64,000 nt of DNA from Gracilariopsis chorda. Lineage: Eukaryota > Rhodophyta > Florideophyceae > Gracilariales > Gracilariaceae. Shown piece by piece: positions 1 to 12,630 of the stretch. A program made the position numbers and the translations under genes. Within the stretch, counting starts at the first letter, position 1; every line of letters starts with the position of its first letter. The notes under the pieces are model-generated. The model was given only the letters and a program-made list of their open reading frames with translations, made no database searches and was not told where the DNA came from. The DNA lies in NCBI GenBank assembly GCA_003194525.1, contig NBIV01000031.1, positions 342,953-406,952 of the forward strand, in the 5' to 3' direction.

Positions 1-1290
1 TGTCTGGTTCCATTGCAGAGTTTTGGGAGTGGTGTTGCTGTGTTGTGTCGTGATTTTTGGGTGTGTCGTTTTGGTTGATAAGAACGTTGTGGTATAGTGC
101 TGTTGTAATGTCGTTTATGTTTTTGCGAGTTTTTCGTCGTTGACGACGTGCTGTGCGGGAGTCTGTGATGGGTTGGTGTGTGTGAATGAGCGTTAAAATG
201 GAGGATTGGTATGCGCTAGATGTGTGCGGCGTCGGGGCCATAACCTTTTGAGAGTTGAAGCTCTAACCGTTCTTTTACTTCAATCTCCTTTTCTCTTGGC
301 TTAAGTACTGTTGTTTCCTAATGTACTGTTTGACACATTCATCGAACAATTTTGGAGGTATGATAAAATGTAGGAAGCCAGGCTGTGTTTTCCTCCCTCG
401 AAAACCGACCTTCTTCACCACAACAGTCGTCCTTTTCCCACCATTGTCGAATATCTGGCATGAAGAGCATCCAGGTAAACAAATCGCACCATGAAATCCT
501 TCCACCCTGATCCATCAACCCCCTGCTGACGTCCCCATCAATTTAATCTCCTTCTATGCCATTGCTCTCTTCAATGGGGTCCCAAGAAACCATTTCAAAA
601 GATCTATATTTTAAAGTCATTTCCTATACCAATAAATGTTTTGCATTTCAGTCATCAAACAAAGGGCGACTATGCCTCATCGTATCTTTCACTCCCATTC
701 AGATGGATATTTGCGCATCGGTGAACCATCGAGATTTTATTAACCCATTTTCTCTGCTTGACAGCACTTCATCCCAACACACTTTATTATGCACGGAATT
801 TGAATGAATTGAAAATGGCAGTTCATTAGCCAGCTTGCACTACGAAAAAAATCTGCAAATTGTATCGTTGCTGGGCGAATTCTTTTGCTGAAAACTTCTT
901 GAAGTGTTGGCTCAAACGTGTTACGCAATTACAGGCAAAATGAAGCTTGAGTAGTAGTATCAGCTGCATCGTAGCACTGCAGTGCAGTCAGTCACACTTG
1001 GACATGGCTCGCTGTCGACATAAATCCCACTTTTCAACTGTTTTGAACACTAGAGCACTGTAGACCTGCACCATTTTGTATAGACTTACACAAAAGCGTC
1101 ACGAGTCGTCTCCCGTCTCTTCTAACGCATGTCTCCTTTGGATTGCGCAAAAAGATGTGGAAAACAGAAACAATCTTTCTACTCACTTGCTTCGTATAAA
1201 GCGCATCTCTACGACGTATTTCTCGTTCAAATTCAACAAATTAGCGAAGCTGCTTGCTTGTTACATTGTCAATTCCGAAAGCCACACTTG
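1..1290. other. Left edge, no firm gene
   Basis: No gene can be assigned with confidence. A 76-codon minus-strand frame at 275-505 is rich in Lys/Arg and reads like protein but is short, unrecognised and has no visible partner exon. An 83-codon plus-strand frame at 556-807 is equally anonymous. The stretch may be flank or remnant of the Harbinger-like element that begins to be readable near 1290. Confidence 0.4.
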
Positions 1291-1296
1291 CTGCAC

Positions 1297-2340
1297 CTAA
1301 TGCAAGTAGTGGGTTGTCTGCGTTATAAAAAGCATACAAACCGCAATCAATACAGGGTACCACCTATTTTGGCTTGCTGTGTTGTACTTCGGCGACTTGC
1401 AGCTGCGGCACGCTGAAAAGACTTGGAAGAGATTCTCGCGGAGAACAGCCGTCAACTCTGCGAAATATTCTGAGCGGCCATACAGCACTTGATTCATGAA
1501 TGGCAGCATCTTGTCACCAATACGATTAGTGGACATTTTGTTGCAACGAAGCTAGAGAATAATGCGCAACCTCTCTACGATAAATCCCACACACCTACAA
1601 ACTGCATAGGATTTATTGATGGCACTGTCATTGTAATCTCAAGGCCTAAGGGAAGTCTAGCTCATTGTGCACTGTAAACGGACACAAGAGAAAGCACTCC
1701 CTGAAATATCAAGCCGGTAACACGCCTTACGGTTTCATTCTACAGGTCTATAGAACTCTTGACGCTCTTCAACATGAAAGGACTCTCTACGTCAAGAGTG
1801 AACTCGACGATATACTACCGGCAATTTTGGAATCAACTGGTGTTCGATACTGCATTTATGGGGACTCGAGATGACAGATGGTTCTTGGAAGCTCCTGTTC
1901 AGGGAGCTGCGTTGTCACTGGCATAGGGTGCGTTTAACAAAGCGATGTCGTCCGTTTGCATCAGCGATGGATGAGTGTTCAAAGATATTAAGATTCATTT
2001 TCTAACTTTGGAATTTAAGAGAAAGATGAAGATTTTTGAGTCACGGATCGGCATGTTGTACATCGCATGTATGCTTCTTTCCAACTTCCGCAATTGTTTT
2101 TACCGGAACCAGATATCAAAGTACTTTGGCGTAGAACCTCCGATATGGGAAGAATATGTTTATCACGAGTAGTCGAGTGGGGGGCCAGAGGAGCCAGGAG
2201 AAAGTCCACCTTCCGAGTGTACCGTGGGCTCGAGGCCAGCGGACTTTGTACGCGCAACGGTCTAGACGTTTTTGCAAAAATCATTGACTATGCTGTACTG
2301 AAAGGTGGTGTTTTGTACCCATTTACTTGTTACGGTTGAA
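1297..2340 (+). pseudogene. PIF/Harbinger-like transposase remnant (copy 1)
   Basis: A decayed DDE transposase of the Harbinger superfamily, read across all three frames. An N-terminal segment near 1345-1415 has the family helical region (NRNQYRVPPILACC followed by LRRLAAAAR). The first catalytic Asp lies in CIGFIDGTVIVISRPKG (about 1597-1650). It is followed after a stop by the NGHKRKHSLKYQ block (1674-1710) and a degraded C-terminal part to about 2340. Stops at 1675 and 1873 and frame changes near 1420-1490 and beyond 1970 show that it is dead. The element has the classic two-gene Harbinger design: this gene runs plus and converges on a minus-strand Myb/SANT-like gene that ends at about 2336. 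Family assignment is firm; element ends were not found. Confidence 0.75.
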
Positions 2341-3194
2341 AGACTCAATCATCGCTTCGAACATCTCAAGCTCGAGCGTTTGCTGCTCAACGCGTTCATC
2401 TCAGCGTTATTGGCGTTCCGCTTCCCTTTCGAAGCGTTTTTCTTCACGCGCCTTTTCGCGTTCGATGCGGTCTGCAACGGCTCGCTCCTTCTTGAAGGCA
2501 AGACGTTCTCTTTCGGGAGCTATTTTGCCAGACTGGCCTCTTTCATGTGCAATCCAAAACGATCCATCTCGTCGCTATGCAACTTATTTGACAAACGCCT
2601 CTTTTTGTTCTTCCTAGCGGTAGAAGGAGTAGAGCCCTCATCATCCGAATCTTTGACACTGTCCCCCTCTGAGTTGCTCTCACTCTTCCCTACTCTTGTC
2701 GCAGCATCAATCAACGCCTGACCAATCCTCTCCTTCTCTTCTTCTTTCTTTCGCTCAGCGGTTTTTGTAGCCCTTTTTTGCGACTCCCAGTTGTCTTTGG
2801 CTTCTAGTAATCGTAAATTAGAATAATACGGTGAATAATTTCTTAGGTTTTGTACACGAATCGTCATAAGAAGTTCAGCTAGCTCCCCCATCTCTCCATC
2901 ACCTACACCTGAAAAGCGCTGATTGTCATCGTACTTCACGCGGTATTGCTCCCCCATCTCCTTGTATTTATCGTATTCTGATTTCCATGTAACAGGATCG
3001 TCTTCAAAGGTTTCATTTGCGTTACCCTTTGCGGCAGCGCTTCCAAAGCGTTTTCTGGTTTCGCCGTAATTATGCGTATTTGCCTTTGTTGCTGCCACTT
3101 CCCTCGCTATTATCAGATCCTGAGCTGTCGTAAACCGCGAATGACGCCCCGTATTGCCTGTTGTAGGCGCCGGCTCAGTCAACACCTCAGCCAT
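2336..3194 (-). pseudogene. Myb/SANT-like partner of Harbinger copy 1
   Basis: The accessory DNA-binding protein usually encoded beside Harbinger transposases. The probable start is the ATG at 3194, preceding an acidic N-terminus. A trihelix/SANT-like segment follows (RHSRFTTAQDLIIAREVAAT about residues 17-36, then the Trp of VTWKSEYDKYKEMGEQY). The C-terminal half is charged, with a nuclear-type basic cluster (KNKKRR). The open frame stops at 2520, but an adjacent frame continues a Glu/Arg coiled coil and ends with a hydrophobic helix of the LEMFEAMIESF type near 2340. The original protein was therefore probably longer, and one indel near 2520 broke it. It converges on the transposase remnant, exactly as in copy 2. 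Confidence 0.6.
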
Positions 3195-3350
3195 CTTTGC
3201 TTCGGTTTGGTCAATAGTTTGGTCAGTGCCTTTGCCATCGCGTACTATTATTTGTGTCCAGAATGTTTGTGCGAAAACGTGCATACGTTTCACCAGTGTT
3301 TGCTCACAACTGCGCTTACGGGCCTTCACTAACAACTCACCTTTCCGCAT

Positions 3351-3740
3351 CTTTCATCACATGTGTGGAATAGAACTCTGCATTCTGCAATTCAGTGTAA
3401 TAACAGCTACAGAATTCTGCAAAAGAAATTGCTGAAATGTCCTGGCGTACTTTCACTATTACAATTAGCCACAGAATCCGCTAAATAGATTTATAGATAT
3501 TGAATAAATATAGTGACCGGTCTCACTCTCCTCAGAGAGAAAGTGGCAAACACAGCGACAAGCGCTATATTGTAGCATTGCTGCAGGCATAAGACACGCC
3601 TTAAGGCGATTATATATTTATACGATATCAGTAATTGTATCGAAAAGTAGATAGTGGTGGACGATGGAACAGCATACAAAAGAATTTCGAAGGACTAGCG
3701 TTGTTTTAGCACTCATTGCTTAACTTAACCTAACCAACAA
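3351..3740. other. Intergenic, AT-rich
   Basis: No coding frame of interest. The stretch is AT-rich with short inverted segments and probably belongs to the right flank or end of the first Harbinger-like element; no terminal repeat could be matched to the left side. Confidence 0.3.
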
Positions 3741-4311
3741 GTGCAGAGATGCTCGTCTCCCTACTCTCAAAAAGATCGGAGTACTAGCCGCCCCTCCATT
3801 GAGGCTTGTGTGCTCTGTCTTGGCATCCACACCCTTGGCAGCTTTCTGCCTGTGACTGCCTTTCTCCGCGCTAGCCTTGCGTTTCTTCTTGCGCACGCGA
3901 CTCTCTTTCTCTTAAAGTTGTTGTTCTCGGCGGCGGCTGTTCGTGCTGGGAATCAACCTGAACACCTTTTTTCGCTTATGGCTCACAATTTTCCTCTCCC
4001 CACGCCACCTCTCTCATACCACCGCCAGCCTGTGTCTTCTTCTGCGCCTCTTCTACGCTGACTAAACAACAGCTTCCGCTTCGGGCTCACGTTTTCTTCT
4101 CCTCTCCCACCGGGACTTCCTCTAACATTTCGCCGCCGGCCTTGCGCTTTACTTGGCACCACATGTTCTGGCACTCGACAATGGCTTCCAACTTTGGCGC
4201 GAGTCCCTCCCCCACCCTCCGCCACCCATCTCTGTACCGCTTTCTCAGCAACACTCTCGGCCTATAGCAGACCCGTGCTCCCAGTGTGCAATATGTCTCA
4301 GGCCTGAACAC
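3741..4311 (-). pseudogene. Possible SANT-domain fragment
   Basis: On the minus strand a frame from 4311 reads YRDGWRRVGEGLAPKL followed by a CQNMWCQVKRKAGGE block. This is the spacing of Trp and basic residues seen in Myb/SANT-like helices of transposon accessory proteins. Further minus-strand frames down to about 3741 are Lys/Arg-rich but carry stops. It could be what remains of a third Harbinger-type accessory gene. The evidence is a short pattern only, so a chance reading of a C/T-rich tract cannot be excluded. Confidence 0.3.
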
Positions 4312-5145
4312 AAGGCCCTGCCTGCCACTACCCCAATAGGAACTTTGACTATAATACGAGGAGTTAATACCCGAATAGGGCCTCAGCCGCCATTAACTAC
4401 GCGTGGAAATTGGCAACTGGTCTTTCAAAGGAGTCCGCAGGCTGAGTACCGGAAGGGAACCGAAAGAGGACTTGAACTAGTCTGACGGCAAGTAAGCACA
4501 TTAGATATCTGGCTCCGCCGGGGTGTTGCTGCGAACCGTCGGTGACAGGGTGTCCCATTGTTCAGCCTGGAATCCAATGAAAGAACAGCAGACGAATCGG
4601 AGCACGTTTGCCGAGCAAGTAACCGAAAGCTATCAGAGGAGGTAAACTGCTGAACCCTATCCAGCTGTTAGTAACCTCTCCTTGACACCCCGTTCCTCAT
4701 ATGCACCTCGTTCTAGATATCGCAAAACTTGGGCTGGCTATAGAAATCGCATGTCACCGAGAGAGTCTTATTCGAAGCCAGTGGTCTGACCTTTAGCGGT
4801 TCTGGGATAGCATCTCCTGAGAATGGCCCCGAACGTTCAAGAAGTAAAAGAAAGATCCCTCTCCTGGTAGGACACTGGTGAGGGAGTTTAATCTGCCACC
4901 TTATCTGCGTCTTGAGTAGAGTTTCTTCTGCGATGGACATTAGTAAATAACACGAGACGAAACGTATACCCAGAATAAAGGGCAACGCAGACTAATTTAC
5001 ATGGTGCGTATACGTGTGGGACCTCATGCATAGCCTGCAAGCACTATTCGTGCTCATGTAAACACGCCAAACTGATGGTAGCACGCAAGCACGAAACCGC
5101 TGATACGAAGCCGATCGAAAAGGAGGATCGGCCATAGTACATAAC

Positions 5146-5700
5146 TTGGGTGCGCAGTCTATCGTCGCTGTATTTGATTTACTGAAACGGGAGTACTGCT
5201 TTGCATTGGAGGTGTGGAAAAAACTAGAGTTCATATTCAAGAAAGATGACATGCAATACAATCGAAACCTCCAGCAGAAGCTAAGCACCTTAACATTCAA
5301 AAATGGTGAGGACATACAAAAACACCTCATTGAGTTGGAAACAACTTACTTGAAACTTGGAACACTTGGTGATCCGCTGACGGACGAAGAACAAACTGCC
5401 ACTCTGCTTTTCACATTATTAGACTCACTTATGGCCATAACAATACTATCAGATGCTACAAACATGGAGTACGACCCAGTAGTATCACTTGTCCGTTCTG
5501 AGATGGATCGTCGGATACACATACCCTGTACTTCCCCCTTAAGGACTGAAGTAACCAACAAATACAGCTTATACCCATACTTCGCAGCAAAAAAGTCTAC
5601 CTTTCGTGGCAAGCAGCCCTCCCGAAGAAGAAAGACATGAGTCCAGTGCTGGAATTGCATACGAATAAGACATATCTGTTCTGAGTGCTTGTCACCGAAG
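5146..5700 (+). pseudogene. copia gag with zinc knuckle (copy 1)
   Basis: A 164-codon open frame at 5146-5640 has the copia gag (UBN2-type) pattern: ALEVWKKLEFIF, a basic helix, then LGDPLTDEEQTATLLFTLLD with the conserved LGxPLTDEE turn, and a VSLVRSEMDRR segment. After the stop at 5638-5640 the CCHC knuckle can still be read in another frame at about 5648-5688 (CWNC, RH, C spacing). This protein would form the particle and bind RNA. It is broken between the capsid and knuckle parts. Confidence 0.7.
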
Positions 5701-5919
5701 AGGAGCCATACGGAGAGCAATAAACTCACCGCAGTTCTTATCGGAACAAGAACCACGACGAGAACAGAAACGAAAACCGAGACAGGAACCGTGATACGAA
5801 CCGTAACCCACGACAAGCAAATAAAAATCGTAATAAAAGCGACAAAAGTGGTGGTCCCTACCGAGCTTTCCTTTCCATAGCAAATGAACGTCTTCATTAT
5901 GATGACAGCATAACACCAC

Positions 5920-7264
5920 GGCTAGTATCAGGTACAAGTCACGTCTTCGTCAAAGACAAGGATCTGTTTTGGAACTATCAACCCAGTACAATACAAACGG
6001 TAAACAATTGTGACCATACGTCTGATATAATAGGCTTTGAAACAATACAACCACCGCTTGGGAGTGGAATGCTGTTGCTTGCGAGGCATACGACATCTTT
6101 TGAGTCTAACCTCGTATCCCTCTCCGCGCTTTCAAGGCACGCACACTTGCACTGTTCCAATAGCCACGAAAAAAGTCGATGTTCATCATCAAAAATTGTT
6201 CAACTGGCGAAGAACTTTACCATTCCATACCAAAGGACGGACTTTTTCCTTTTGTAGGTCCCATATCTCTCCCGTGTGCACAAAATGTTTCACAATCTCT
6301 AGGCAACACTGCCAAGGAATGGCATGAGAAACTTGGACACCTCGGTCGCAATAGGCTGCTATCGTGCATCGACCAATGCGATGGAGTACCCATACTCTCT
6401 GCGATGTAAATCAACAATGTTTTCTGTACTCCATGCATCGAAGCTGGTACCAAACGTGCTCCACTCATATAATCTGACTCGGTCGCAGAAGAACCATTGG
6501 AACTGACACACAAGGACATCACCGCCCCCATAACCCTAGCTCCCTACAAATTTCTAAATACATGCAGGTACTTATCGATGATAATGTAAGGGTAGGCTTC
6601 GTTTACTCTCTCGACAAAAAACCAGTTTTTCGGGTCACTACGTTGGTACAAGGATCGCGTAGAGAATGAACTCTCCCCAAACTGGATATACCGCGTTCGC
6701 CTTGACGGGGCGGGTGAGAATAGGTCCGATGAATTCCTCACCTATGCCGTTGAGAACGGAATGAAACTCTAGATCACTTCATCGTATTCACATCAATCAA
6801 AATGTGTCCTGGAGAAAATCATCTAGGACTTGTGGAACATAACTCAAACTTTTATGTTCGCTTCTAAGCCGCCTCACTAGCTATGGAAGGAAGCAACCTT
6901 GCATGCCAATTACCTAGGGAACCACCTACCAAATCACCCAGTACCTATTAAGGTCCTTTTCAAACTATGGTTGGGACGACAGCCAAACTTTACCAAAACT
7001 CCAAAGTTCGGACAACAGGGATATGCGTACATATATAGGTCCGAGACAATAGCCAACAAGAAGCTCCTACCTCGATCTGTTCCAGGTCACTCTGTTGGGA
7101 CCCGTAGCACACAAATCCTGTTAAGGATCTACAATTCCTCGATAGGAGACGTAACAAAGTGCCGCGAGGCAGACTTCAAAGTAAACAAGGAAGCCTTTCT
7201 ATCCATCAAAGAACTAATAGAAATCTCTTACCGTCGATGTCACGAATCCAAGAAAGAGATGTAA
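5920..7264 (+). pseudogene. copia protease and integrase remnants (copy 1)
   Basis: Around 5930-5990 a protease-like stretch reads LVSGTSHVFVKDKDLFW; the catalytic DSG of the family has become VSG. Near 6320-6350 the gag-preintegrase motif EWHEKLGHLGRNRL is clear. Integrase core pieces follow near 6560-6770, and the C-terminal part near 6899-7264 has HPVPIKVLFKLWLGRQPNF and a FGQQGYAYI block. Stops and frame changes are frequent, so this is not a functional polyprotein. The order fits copy 2, where the same blocks recur. Confidence 0.65.
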
Positions 7265-7329
7265 GAGAATGACGAAGAGCATTTTGATGCCTACATGGCC
7301 CAAGATTTGACTGCCAATTCTAGCTCCAA

Positions 7330-8270
7330 ATATCTTAAGGATGATGGCAGAGTCCTTAAGAGCTTTGAAGAAGCAAAATTCATGCCGAGATCGGCAGAAG
7401 CAATCGACAGAGAATACAACGCCTTATTGTAACGCATAAAGTGGTGAGTTTTAGATAGAAAACAAATTATGAAGCCCTTACCCTTTCTTTCGAGATTCAT
7501 AGTGAAATACGTCAGCTTTGACTCTCCACAGATCCCTCTGAAATCACGCTGCGTCGCACAGGGCGACCTACAATGTCCTTTCCTGGACCTCGACCCCATC
7601 GACTTGTACGCTAATGTGGCATGAAAAGAGAATAAAAGTCTCATCCTCACCAAAGATGCATCCCAAGTTCTATTATTGGAGTCGATGGACATGAGCAACG
7701 CGTACCTCTATGGGGATCTCGACGAACCCTGAATAATGGAGCACACACAAAATGCCTCTGGATCCTCCTTCGTCTCTAGCAAAGTATGCTTGCTGCTCAA
7801 ATCTCTCTATGGGGCACGTCAAGCCAATAAGATATGGGGCTCACTACTACATAAGGCAGTATTACGACTGGGACTCACACAATAAAGTACCGATAGTGGC
7901 CGTTACACATATAAATCCACAAGTAGAACATTGAAACTAGTTACCGTTGTAGATGTCATCTGGATGTCATGTGAGCTGCATTCTCCACTTCATGACTCAA
8001 AAGTGGAGATGCAGAAGGTGTTCAAGGTCAAGCGTCTTGGAGACGTTAGGTCATTCATTGTCCTAGACATTGAGAGAAACAACACCGGCATCAAGGTCTG
8101 ACAGACTAGATATATCGAAAAGATCTTGAAAGAAAACGGATTGAGCAACTCAAACAGTGCTTGGACACCACTGCATTCTCAATGCAACATTACAGGCCAC
8201 CGAGAAGACGAACGCAGTCTTGAAGCTGTCATTAATAATCGGTACCGGAAAAATGTCTTCATCGCTCACC
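7330..8270 (+). pseudogene. copia reverse transcriptase remnant (copy 1)
   Basis: The RT starts with RSAEAIDREYNALL and the LDRK-PLPFL segment near 7390-7500. It continues with SMDMSNAYLYGDLDEP near 7685-7730 (the copia block that carries one catalytic Asp), then the LLLKSLYGARQANK segment near 7795-7830, and ends with KVKRLGDVRSFIVLDIERN near 8015-8085. The YVDD-type catalytic block reads only as a degraded VTVVDVIW. Multiple stops (for example at 7431, 7730 and 8100) inactivate it. Confidence 0.7.
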
Positions 8271-9629
8271 CATCCCTCCACTACAACCCTGAACTATACC
8301 TCTTTCCACGTTAATCCCCCCACCCCCCCGATCGCCACTCTGAAGTTTTCCCTCCGGACATGAACAACGTACTTCTCTTCTCATCGTAGCACTGCAGCGT
8401 ACCCCTCATTTACCGCAACTCCCCCAAAGAACGTGGAAGTCATTCTAGGACCCCAAGTCTACATGGTATATTTGGTCGTGACTACACCTCTAGACGACCA
8501 GCAGCGTTGATGGGCTTTCTCGGTTATGGGAAAAACCCATGCGCCGTTGTCGAAACTGTCTATAATTTCGTTTTAGCAACCCACTGTCCGCTGTGTCTTT
8601 CCATTGAAAACAGACACGTCGTAAAACGACATTATAGTCCCACATTGCATCATGGAGATGGAAAATAGGGTAACCATACAACTACTACTCAGCTTTCACA
8701 CCCTAATCCAAGGAAGTTCATTTTTTTAAAAGGGCTTGTGTGTCCAAACCCCGCCATTACAACCACACTTACCTTGGACGTTCAAACTATCTCTTCGATT
8801 TATCAACCTAAGGCAGAACAGCTTGCATGCGGAGTAGCCGGAAGGTAGTCGATTGGGCACTTGTTCCAATCCTCAGGATTTGATATCCCACTTGCTAACC
8901 GGCTCAGCAGCCTTTGGTGACACGGTGTGTCGTCGTTCGGCATGAGCTGTTCAATAATCATTTTTCTTCACTGACCAACAAAGTAGCGCTGGATTCTTAC
9001 AAGGAACTAGAAGTGCTCAACTGGTGAAAACTTATCTTCAGTTAGTAACCACCCTTGGAGTTTCGGTAGAGACTAAATGCTCGACGCTCTTGTTCGCGCA
9101 GAGCATCACAGGCTGCAGAAAGTCGTGACACACCGGGACAGAGTAAGTCGGGTCCAGAGGACAAAACTCTAAGATAGTGGAGGTAGTTTCTCCGGTCAGT
9201 GCGCCTGAACAAAAGAAGAATCCAAAAAGGAACTTCTCTAGGTAGAGGTCAAGCAGACTATCAAAAAAACCGCGCTAACCAAGTTCGTCACCCTCCTTTT
9301 ACTTCTAACCCAAACACATGAGTGGAAGTTGAGAAGAATCCAAGAGAGCAATCCCACGCCTTAAGAGACCCCCGGACTGTTACACATGGAGAATATATGT
9401 TCGATACATAATGAATGCTGACCAAGTTCTCTTTGTACTAACGGATGCCCGCCTATTGGGAAGTGAGAGCTGTGCCCAAGCTCGCAGCGGATGGGGCGAC
9501 GTGCATAAGAACGCATGACCACATATGGTGCAGAGCCTTGGTACTCAGCCAGTTTTTGGGGTGTCAGAGCTTCTTGGAAGAGCGCAATGTTCTGCATTAG
9601 ACTTTTGGACCAAGCGTTAGACTACTTAC

Positions 9630-10090
9630 AAAAATTATAACATTCAAACGAAGAAGACTCTTCTACAACGTCTCAACAGTCTCGTGTTCAAGGATTATGG
9701 GAACACTCTCGAACATCTCTACGATATGAAAACAATATTCCTTCAGATTGCTCGTCTTGGAGATCCATCAATCGACAAGGAGCGAACATCTTGTTTATTG
9801 AGAACCTTACCAGACTGGTTAATGGCAACTAAATTACTCGCAGAAGCCAGTAACATGGTACACGACCAGCTGGTCTCGTTGATAAGATCTGAAATGGATT
9901 GCTGCAAACACCGTGATTCCACTAGTACCATCAAAACAGCTGGTAACCAAAGTGGTTCTCAATACCTTTATCTGGCTACGCAGAACCTAAAACCACAATT
10001 CTAAAGCCATGCAAGAGGTCCGCAATGATTCGATTCTGGCATTGTGGAAGTCGTAGCCACGTCCGATCCCATTTTCGTTGGAGAAAATAA
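9630..10090 (+). pseudogene. copia gag remnant (copy 2)
   Basis: The 9684-10004 frame matches copy-1 gag segment by segment: FKDYGNTLEHLYDMKT, then RLGDPSIDKERTSCLLRTLPD, then VSLIRSEMD. Upstream bases in the same frame carry the LLQRLNSLVF end of the preceding helix. A vestige of the CCHC knuckle (FWHCGSRSHVRSH) is readable near 10032-10070 but has lost cysteines. Confidence 0.65.
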
Positions 10091-10249
10091 TCAAAACAAA
10101 ACAAGGACTACCGGAAACAATCTTCCAACCGAGCGCGGAGTAGCAATTTCAGATCGAAGGAATGAGACTCCAATGAAAGAAATTCCAGCAAACAAACCCC
10201 GATAGACATAACACCAAACCTTGTGGGTTTGTTGCTGTACCACAGGCAA

Positions 10250-11480
10250 AGCTATCTGTTTACGAACATGAGGTATTCATAGGGTTTGACTGCGGCGCAA
10301 GTCATACTTTCGTTAAAGATAGAGCCCTATTCTGGGATTATAAAGCCGTTGAGAATCAATCATTGTGTACGTCTGACAGAGAGTCTGAAATAAGAGGGAC
10401 AGGAACGATCATGCTGCCTTCGGGAGATGGAATCTCTTTACCTGCAAAACACACTCTCTCATTTGATTCCAATCGCGTCTATCTACCAGGACTCGTAGAT
10501 CATGCTTCTGTCACATTCAGTTGTGATAGTACCTTTACCGGTTTTATCATAGAGTAGTCTCGAAACCAAGCACTACTTCACCAATGCACAGCGAAGAACG
10601 TAATTCATCCACTACCAAACCCAATCCATTCGCTTCGTGCTCTGGCCAGGTTTACAGCACCTGGAGATACAGCAAAAGACTGGCACAAAAAACCAAGACA
10701 TCCAGGAAAAGATCGACCACTCTCTACCGTCCAACAGTTCAACGGTGTACCCTACCTGTCGCAATCCGATGTTGAAAACATCCATTGCGCACCATGCCTA
10801 GAAGCAAGATCTATACGAGCTCCACTACAACGATCTTCATCCTTAGTGATTTCCTTACCGAACCTTATGCATACAGACCCAACTGATCCCATCAACCCGC
10901 CGTCATTACAACGATCAAAGTACACGCAGATACTACTTAATGACCACACAAGAACATCGTCCATTTATTTCCTATCCAAGAAACCACAGTTAGTCGTCTC
11001 CATAAACTGATACAAGGGTTTCACTGAAAAGAGCAGCCAAGGAACCGTCTATACCGCATTCGCTTTGACGGAGTGGACGACAATAAGGCGAGCGATTTCG
11101 TCACTTATGCATTGAAGAACGGAATAATCTTTGAATATACACCACCTTATGCACACGAGTCGAACTACGCTGCTGAGAAAATCATCTAGAATTTGAGGAA
11201 GACGGCTCGAACATTTCCCCAGCCATCCAAACTGCCACTGAAGCTTTGGGAAGAAGCCATATCCCATGAAAATTGGATACAAAACCGCGTACCAAACTCC
11301 AGAATCAGCATGAAGGTCCCTTACACGGAATGCTTTCGTAAAAATGCCAAGTTACCCACTCTACTTAAGTTCGGCCGAAAAGGCCATGCGTATATCTATC
11401 GATCTGATACTGCAACAAACAAGACGTTACTACACCGATCTGTTAGGAGACACTTCGTTAGAGTGCAAAGCACTTAAACG
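10250..11480 (+). pseudogene. copia protease and integrase remnants (copy 2)
   Basis: A protease block near 10280-10330 reads GFDCGASHTFVKDRALFWDY. The canonical DSGA triad is DCGA here, one substitution away. Preintegrase and integrase pieces follow in scattered frames. The 11193-11477 frame carries the integrase C-terminal end (NRVPNSRISMKVPYTECF, then FGRKGHAYIYRSDTATNK), which aligns with the 6899-7264 frame of copy 1. Confidence 0.65.
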
Positions 11481-11513
11481 ATATACATACTTGACATCAC
11501 TTCCACCTAGAAG

Positions 11514-12630
11514 GTGATCATGGTTAGGCAAAACGATTTCAAGATTTCAAAGGACTATCTACCGTCCATCAACACGCTACTTCATTTCTTGTCCTTGGCT
11601 CCGACGGAAGCTGAGCAGCGAATTGATGAAAAAAAACAGGAGTACCATGAGGCCGCTCTTTTGCATTGCTTCGTTGCACACTCTCGCTCAAAAGATGAAA
11701 ACCACCCGTTAAAGGTACCGAATAGCTTCGCAAAAGCAAACCATATTCCCGAATGGACAGAAGCAATCAACAGGGAGTACGATAATGTCATTGAAAGAAA
11801 CACTTGGCGACTCTTTGACCGGAAGGCAGGAATGAAACCCCTTCCATTTCTGCGGAGTTGTAACGGAAAATAAATAATTATAAGTCCTACAGAAATTCTC
11901 CTCGAAGCTTGATGTGTCGTAAGAGGCGAAATTCAAAGAAACCCGTATTTGCGCTACGATGCTGACATTCTGTATGCACCTGTGGGTCTGGTGGAAGCAT
12001 TCCGACTACCTTTGGCAAAGGCAATCGCACAGAAGTTGCTTTTCAAGAGAATGGATACTAGCAACGCTTACCTTTACGGTGATATAGAAGAACCGTCGAT
12101 AATGGAGCAACCCAACAATGCCTCTGGCTGGTCTTGTGTTCTAGCAAAATTGTGCTTACTGTTGAAATCCATTTACGGTAAAGCAAGCGGGACAAATTTG
12201 GAGATCTCTCTTTCACACAAAGTGAGTTGGACTGAGATTGAAGCAGTCAAAGACTCACAGTTGTCTGTAAAGTTACAGGTCCGGAAGTGGCAAAATAACT
12301 ATTGTCGTCTTTGTAGACGACATTTTGATTTCTTCCGATTCAAAGTATCTATTGGAGAACTTTAAAGCCGAAATGAAGAAACTGTTTCGAGTAAAACTTC
12401 TTGGTAAGGCTAAGTCTTTCATTGGTCTGGAACTAAAAAGAGAAAAGAACGGCATTCGTGCAATACAAGAGAGTTATGTGTACAAAATACTTCGGGAATA
12501 CAATCTCTGCAATGCGACTCTGACAAATACTCCATTACCGTCACGTTGTACTGTTTCATCGAGAGTGCATAGTGAAACAAATCTTCCATCATTGCTTCAC
12601 GCAAAAATCGTTAATTGGTTGGTCACCTGA
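11514..12630 (+). pseudogene. copia reverse transcriptase remnant (copy 2)
   Basis: The RT begins with IPEWTEAINREYDNVIERNTW (near 11745-11805). It continues with MDTSNAYLYGDIEEPSIMEQ (near 12051-12110) and LLLKSIYGKASG, and finishes with VKLLGKAKSFIGLELKREKNG in the 12325-12630 frame. The catalytic Asp-Asp block lies near 12300-12325 and reads FVDDILISS across a frame change. At least three frame changes separate these pieces. Confidence 0.7.

Larger units (their letters stand above)
4500..8320 (+). mobile_element. Degraded Ty1/copia retrotransposon, copy 1
   Basis: Gag, CCHC knuckle, protease, integrase and reverse transcriptase remnants follow one another in copia order (integrase before RT) on the plus strand. 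The untranslated leader at about 4500-4690 shares a block with the same position of copy 2 (8870-9060): GGCTC-GCCGG, then GGTGACA, then GTTAGTAACC. This marks the two as members of one family. RNase H is not readable here, and the element seems to stop shortly after RT, just before a C-rich tract at 8310-8330. LTRs were not identified. Confidence 0.75.

Noticed and set aside
4369-4700. Fragment of large-subunit rRNA
   Set aside because: Superficially rRNA-like purine strings, but the matching block before gag in the second copia copy shows it is retrotransposon leader.
8310-8335. C-rich tract as a functional site
   Set aside because: Simple low-complexity run next to a dead retrotransposon; nothing else supports a function.
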